A stretch of 27,229 nt of DNA from an uncultured Oscillospiraceae bacterium (lineage in GTDB: Bacteria; Bacillota; Clostridia; Oscillospirales; Acutalibacteraceae): the NCBI GenBank assembly GCA_905198295.1, contig CAJKBW010000037.1, positions 1-27,229 on the forward strand, in the 5' to 3' direction. The translations under genes and the position numbers were made by a program. This document shows positions 24,701 to 27,229 of this stretch, piece after piece. The notes beneath the pieces are model-generated. The model ran no database searches, had not been told where the DNA came from, and saw only the letters and a program-made list of their open reading frames with translations. Positions within the stretch are counted from its first letter, which is position 1, and each line of letters opens with the position of its first letter.

Positions 24701-25771
24701 ATCCGCGATGCGGTAGCTGCGACGGAAGAAAGTGAAGGCTATACCGGCGACACTTACTGTAAGGACTGCGGCCAAAAGATAGCTTCCGGTACAACGATTC
24801 CGAAGCTCGAGCATACGCACAATCTGGTGGCCGTTGCCGCGAAGCCCGCGTCCTGTACGGCGAATGGCAATACCGCATACTGGCAGTGCACCAAATGCCA
24901 GAAGTGTTATGCGGATGCAGATGCTTCTGATGAGATTGCGATTGAGGACACGGTGATTGGCAAACTCGACCATAATTACAGTGTTCTTCAGAAGGACAAT
25001 GACAATCACTGGTATAAATGTGCGCATTGCGATGCGGTTACCGCTGCGGAAGCGCACAGCGGTGGTACAGCTACCTGCACCGAAAAGGCCGTGTGTTCGG
25101 TTTGCCGTACAGAATACGGCGAGGTGGACAGCACGAAGCATGGAGAGACGGAAATCCGCGATGCGGTAGCTGCGACGGAGGAAAGTGAAGGCTATACCGG
25201 CGACACTTACTGCAAGGACTGCGGCAAAAAGATAGCCTCCGGCACAACGATTCCGAAGCTCGATCATACGCATAACCTGGTTAAGACCGAGGCCAAGGCA
25301 GCTACCCACTATGAGGCCGGTAATATGGAATACTATCGTTGTTCTGCCTGTGGGAAGTACTATAAGGACAGCGCGGCGACGGTGGAAACCACTCTCGAAG
25401 AGGTGACGATTGCCAAAGGCGAACACAGTTACAGCTATAAGGCGGATGCCAGCGGCCACTGGCAGGAGTGTGAATGCGGTGATAAACGGGAAAGTGCCGC
25501 GCATACGTATGGCGAGTGGGTTGTAACCAAAGACCCGACTGCGACCGAGAAGGGAAGCCGGGAGAGAGTCTGTTCCGTCTGCGGTTATCGTGAGACGGCG
25601 GAAATTGACGCTATCGGCGGCGGTTCCGAACCGGATGATCCTTCTTCCGGAGAGCAGGATCCGCCCGTGACCGGTACGGATGCCTCCTTCGTGATGATGG
25701 CTTTTGTTCTGCTGATGTCAAGCGCCGGAATCGGTGTTGTGGCAGTGAAGGCAAAGAAGAAAGCAAAGTAA
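21722..25771 (+). CDS. Cell-wall-anchored surface protein: discoidin-like domain repeats, DUF4886/SGNH-like domain, CxxC repeats, sorting signal
   Basis: The 1349-residue protein starts at ATG 21722 after a perfect AAGGAGGT (21711-21718). Residues 1-31 are a signal peptide (KTKAGKVIAFFLSAVMLFAG, predicted cut after Ala31). Four discoidin/F5-8-type-C-like modules follow (about 41-200, 201-359, 360-519, 520-667), ordered A-B-A-B, each opening with ENLFRREDG. Residues about 684-935 resemble DUF4886, an SGNH-hydrolase-like family: LTIGNSFSEN gives a candidate nucleophile Ser690 and NDGHYQHANSYGKY a candidate Asp875 and His880. From about 945 come eight CxxC motifs in histidine-rich repeats. The end has PPVTG (1314-1318), a hydrophobic span and KAKKKAK, an LPxTG-like sorting signal. 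The likely role is binding and hydrolysing an esterified or acetylated glycan at the cell surface. No sortase gene is in the window. Confidence 0.85.
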   Translation: MMWHKTKAGKVIAFFLSAVMLFAGIPFSTFAEGDGTELQLENLFRREDGTNVIASSRGIDMKMDTGEVTTCPSLTAEDIDNMHDGDTVRHEDWPWVDNYYRGAEYILDDLYYVKEMVVYFGYDQNPDKYRVYASDDPNTLYAEESIIADNVDGKTAPTTIPFDREIRCVAVVAIDYTLYNTRPKEFELYGEAKKIEAVQTENLFRREDGSDAIASSRGIAMNIAGGYVNSSDPITNMIGALSDGNTTQHNDWQTSTEWYYGAEYTLDASYALDYLRIYSALDGLPDSYRVYASETAEDLYKDESIVADSVSVTFDKPVDVEIGKTAKYIAIVGLATSGNTRPKEFQLWSEVKEEPPMELENLFRREDGTNAIASSRGIDMKMDTGEVTTCPSLTAEDIDNMHDGDTVRHEDWPWVDNYYRGAEYILDDLYYVKEMVVYFGYDQNPDKYRVYASDDPNTLYAEESIIADNVDGKTAPTTIPFDREIRCVAVVAIDYTLYNTRPKEFELYGEAKKIEAVQTENLFRREDGSDAIASSRGIAMNIAGGYVNSSDPITNMIGALSDGNTTQHNDWQTSTEWYYGAEYTLDASYALDYLRIYSALDGLPDSYRVYASETAEDLYKDESIVADSVSVTFDKPVDVEIGKTAKYIAIVGLATSGNTRPKEFQLWGAKDTGEEPKPDDSLKVLTIGNSFSENASGYASEIAAVNGRSLTFGYLKFPSCTIARHYEAAANNKAVFKFEITDPTGKRTTIKQEAANWDSPDPERCATIQEALEYMDWDVIVFQQESYTSLDASSFADLPKLIEYVKGFCPDARLMIHEVWAWGSWENDAYKNFSIIKANYEAAAKANDLAIIPSGLGFENARKALGDYTIVNENDGHYQHANSYGKYVAGCCYVGALFGVTIDPDTFKGHAEIDREGYAGQLTAAANNALLYYSGCAEGSHNYVEKADAAYLKSAAACTKKAVYYKSCSICGEKSDETFEHGEVDSTKHGETEIRDAVAATEESEGYTGDTYCKDCGQKIASGTTIPKLEHTHNLVAVAAKPASCTANGNTAYWQCTKCQKCYADADASDEIAIEDTVIGKLDHNYSVLQKDNDNHWYKCAHCDAVTAAEAHSGGTATCTEKAVCSVCRTEYGEVDSTKHGETEIRDAVAATEESEGYTGDTYCKDCGKKIASGTTIPKLDHTHNLVKTEAKAATHYEAGNMEYYRCSACGKYYKDSAATVETTLEEVTIAKGEHSYSYKADASGHWQECECGDKRESAAHTYGEWVVTKDPTATEKGSRERVCSVCGYRETAEIDAIGGGSEPDDPSSGEQDPPVTGTDASFVMMAFVLLMSSAGIGVVAVKAKKKAK
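21842..22765 (+). repeat. Tandem unit 1 (A1+B1 discoidin-like modules)
   Basis: First copy of a 924-bp sequence repeated 957 bp downstream. Against copy 2 I find four differences, at 21847, 21862, 21874 and 21876, and none from 21877 to 22765. Confidence 0.95.
22799..23722 (+). repeat. Tandem unit 2 (A2+B2 discoidin-like modules)
   Basis: Second copy of the 924-bp unit, in frame (957 bp is 319 codons). Its first 30 or so bases match the start of the B module at 22322 better than the start of A1, which suggests the duplication junction lies there. Confidence 0.95.
24665..24828 (+). repeat. CxxC-region repeat, copy 1
   Basis: A 164-bp coding repeat (GEVDSTKHGETEIRDAVAAT onward, through CKDCG) that recurs 453 bp downstream with eight mismatches, mostly silent. 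Confidence 0.9.
25118..25281 (+). repeat. CxxC-region repeat, copy 2
   Basis: Second copy of the 164-bp repeat, in frame (453 bp is 151 codons). The near-silent differences indicate an older duplication than the 957-bp one. Confidence 0.9.
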
Positions 25772-25773
25772 TT

Positions 25774-25922
25774 AAAAAACAGGTTCGTGATTAGGGGCGC
25801 ACCTTTTTTAGAAGAAATGGCTCAGCGGAGATCGTTCCGCTGAGCCATTTCTTGCAAAGCGGCGGAACCCGGCTTGGGTTCTCCGCTAATGGCGCGTCGC
25901 TTTTTTCACGGGCCTGTTTTTT
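25774..25922. terminator. Nested inverted repeats between convergent genes, likely bidirectional terminator
   Basis: An outer pair (25774-25789 with 25907-25922) forms 16 pairs when G-U wobbles are counted, with an A6/T6 end on each side, so either strand ends in a U-run. Inside are a perfect 18-bp hairpin (25812-25829 with 25836-25853, 6-nt loop) and an imperfect 12-bp hairpin (25858-25870 with 25876-25887). It separates the plus-strand surface-protein gene from the minus-strand sodA stop at 25926. Confidence 0.75.
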
Positions 25923-25925
25923 GCT

Positions 25926-26555
25926 CTATGCGCGCCGGCGGCGGTTTTCCCACAGCTGTTCCGCACGGTTCCAGTCGACCACCGCGAACCAGTCGTCGAT
26001 ATAGGCGGCACGCTGGTTATAGTGCTTGAGGTAGTAAGCGTGCTCCCATACGTCGATGGTCAGCAGGGGATATTGCCCGCGTGCAAGCGGTGTGTCCTGA
26101 TTGGGTGTGGCGGTGATTTTCAGCCGTCCGCCCTCCTGCACCAGCCAGGCGTAGCCGGAACCGAAAACCTCCAGCGCTTGGGCTTTGAACAGGGTCTTGA
26201 ACCGGTCAAGGCCGCCGAATTGCCTGTCGATTTCACAATATAGCCTTCCCCGCACCATCGCCCCGGACGGCGGCGCCATCCCGGCAAAAAAGAAGCGGTG
26301 GTTGTATACGCCGCCGGCATTGTTGCGTACCGGCACCGCAAGCGATGCAGGAATATGGCAGGGACTGGTCAGCAGCTTTTCCAGCGGCAGACACTGCAGC
26401 GCAGGGCAGTCCCTGAGCAGACCGTTCAAATTGTCGATGTAGGTCTGCAGATGCCTGTCGTGATGCAGGTGCATGGTTTTTTCGTCAATGAACGGCTCCA
26501 GCGCGTCATAGGCATAGGGGAGAGGCGTATTGACGTAAGGATAGCGGTTTTCCAT
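25926..26555 (-). CDS. sodA: Superoxide dismutase, Mn-type signatures
   Basis: The 209-residue product is an Fe/Mn superoxide dismutase. The four metal ligands are His31 (in MHLHHDRHLQTY), His86 (NNAGGVYNHRFFF), Asp168 and His172 (TIDVWEHAYYLKHY). The active-site glutamine is in TPNQDTPL (Gln153), and the position that holds Gln in Fe-SOD (NNAAQVWNH) is Gly here; both are the Mn-SOD arrangement. AAGGAGGG lies just before the ATG on the minus strand. The C-terminus is short and basic (RRRRA). The enzyme would detoxify superoxide in the cytosol during oxygen exposure. It is divergent from the marR-like gene, with a 224-bp shared upstream region. Confidence 0.93.
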   Translation of the reverse strand: MENRYPYVNTPLPYAYDALEPFIDEKTMHLHHDRHLQTYIDNLNGLLRDCPALQCLPLEKLLTSPCHIPASLAVPVRNNAGGVYNHRFFFAGMAPPSGAMVRGRLYCEIDRQFGGLDRFKTLFKAQALEVFGSGYAWLVQEGGRLKITATPNQDTPLARGQYPLLTIDVWEHAYYLKHYNQRAAYIDDWFAVVDWNRAEQLWENRRRRA

Positions 26556-26715
26556 AGATACCCTCCTTTTTTGCCATTTTACACAGTCGGACAGGGCAAG
26601 GTGCAGATTTTTACGGCAGCGGTTTCGTCAGCAAACACCTTCGCATGGGACTGTTTGTCTACATATTCCAAAATCCCCGCCGAATTTGTGGGGAGATATC
26701 TTCGCTTTTTCCCTA

Positions 26716-26744
26716 TTGACAAAGACCAAAAAACGCAGTAATAT
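26716..26744 (+). promoter_or_regulatory. SigA-type promoter of the marR-like gene
   Basis: TTGACA (26716-26721) is a perfect -35, followed after 17 bp by TAATAT (26739-26744) as -10. Transcription would start near 26751, about 29 bp before the ATG. Confidence 0.8.
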
Positions 26745-26763
26745 TGTTCGTATCCTAACAATA
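26742..26763 (+). promoter_or_regulatory. Palindromic operator overlapping the -10 (probable MarR autoregulatory site)
   Basis: Perfect 7-bp arms TATTGTT and AACAATA are separated by 8 bp, a 22-bp site that covers the end of the -10 and the start site. MarR-family repressors commonly bind palindromes of this size in their own promoters; binding here is inference. Confidence 0.65.
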
Positions 26764-26779
26764 AAGAGGGTGGGAGACG

Positions 26780-27205
26780 ATGAATCTGGACTGCGGAGCA
26801 TGGATCAATATGCTTTCGCATAAGGTCAAAAAGCGCCTGAACGCTACGCTGGCCGAGCAGGGGATCACCGGCGTACAGAGCCGGGTGATGCACTACATAC
26901 TGGCGCACTGCGAGGAAGGACCGGTGTTCCAGCGGGATGTGGAAGAGGCCTTTGAACTGAGCCGATCGACCACCACCGGGATCGTGCAGCTGCTGGAGAA
27001 AAACGGCATTATCCGACGGGAAAGCGTGGACAGTGACGCGCGGCTCAAGAGTCTTGTCCCGACCGAAAAGGCCGGACAGATCGAGGAGCAGGTGCGCGAA
27101 CGGATCCGGGAAATCGAGGCAGTGATGACCCGGAATATTTCGCCCGGGCAGATGCAGGTTTTTCTGGAGGTTGCGGAAAAAATGTCGGCTAATCTGGATG
27201 AGTGA
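26780..27205 (+). CDS. MarR-family transcriptional regulator
   Basis: The 141-residue protein has the MarR winged-helix layout. A first dimerisation helix leads to GVQSRVMHYIL, the recognition helix spans about 60-73 (LSRSTTTGIVQLLEKNG) and the wing holds RESVDSDARLKSLVPTEKA (Asp84 to Arg88 matches the usual DxRxxR-type wing). A long C-terminal helix (about 97-118) completes the dimer interface. It has two cysteines, Cys5 near the N-terminus and Cys44. An N-terminal cysteine is the sensor in OhrR-type members, so redox sensing is possible but not shown. GAGGGTGGGAG precedes ATG 26780. The gene has a strong promoter with an overlapping palindrome, which points to autorepression. Any regulated downstream gene lies outside the window. 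Confidence 0.92.
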   Translation: MNLDCGAWINMLSHKVKKRLNATLAEQGITGVQSRVMHYILAHCEEGPVFQRDVEEAFELSRSTTTGIVQLLEKNGIIRRESVDSDARLKSLVPTEKAGQIEEQVRERIREIEAVMTRNISPGQMQVFLEVAEKMSANLDE

Positions 27206-27229
27206 GACACGGACGGAAGAATACAGGGT

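Noticed and set aside
24665..25281. Direct repeats in the CxxC region, considered as CRISPR or mobile repeats
   Set aside because: They are in-frame coding repeats of the surface protein (453 bp apart, mostly silent differences) with no regular spacers.
23078..25504. Minus-strand open frame of 808 codons opposite the surface-protein gene
   Set aside because: It mirrors the codon pattern of the plus-strand gene, spans its repeats, has no recognisable domain and no ribosome site. The plus-strand protein has signal peptide, domains and anchor.

Overview
The window reads as a chromosomal segment of a GC-rich Gram-positive anaerobe, most likely a gut Clostridia (Oscillospiraceae/Ruminococcaceae type). 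I infer this from the strong AGGAGG ribosome sites, the tightly overlapping genes, a secreted protein with CxxC repeats and a PPVTG-type cell-wall sorting signal, and the protein families present. Taxonomy is inference; no rRNA or tRNA gene was seen.

Region 1 (1-6480) is an amino-sugar catabolic operon: the end of an unrecognised protein, a GH94 glycoside phosphorylase, a phosphohexomutase, NagA and NagB, closed by a strong terminator. Together they would take a GlcNAc-containing disaccharide by phosphorolysis to a sugar 1-phosphate, then to GlcNAc-6-P, GlcN-6-P and fructose-6-P, without needing a kinase for the released 1-phosphate. Region 2 (6481-7565) is a decaying uroporphyrinogen-decarboxylase-family gene with several lesions, followed by its old terminator.

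Region 3 (7717-21546) is a one-direction surface-polysaccharide operon with overlapping genes. It has a GT4 and a GT2 glycosyltransferase, two related COG5610-like proteins (one with an N-terminal HAD domain), a Wzm/Wzt-like ABC exporter, two glycosyltransferases with the E-D and H-P motifs of CMP-sugar-using polysialyltransferase-like enzymes (one split at a T8 tract), and a GT2 fused to a degenerate GT32-like domain. It ends with a cassette of a KdsB-like CMP-sugar synthetase, a DRE-TIM aldolase with an extra C-terminal domain, and a HAD phosphatase. I infer that the cassette makes a CMP-activated 2-keto-3-deoxy (ulosonic-type) sugar that is built into an ABC-exported polymer. This is the most novel-looking part of the window.

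Region 4 (21547-25925) is a 1349-residue cell-wall-anchored surface protein. It has two nearly identical 957-bp tandem units (each two discoidin-like domains), a DUF4886/SGNH-like hydrolase domain, eight CxxC motifs and a sorting signal. Its leader carries repeated TTTTCGTT motifs, and it ends in a nested inverted repeat that probably terminates transcription from both sides. Region 5 (25926-27229) has a Mn-type superoxide dismutase on the minus strand and a divergent MarR regulator with a clear promoter and an overlapping palindromic operator.
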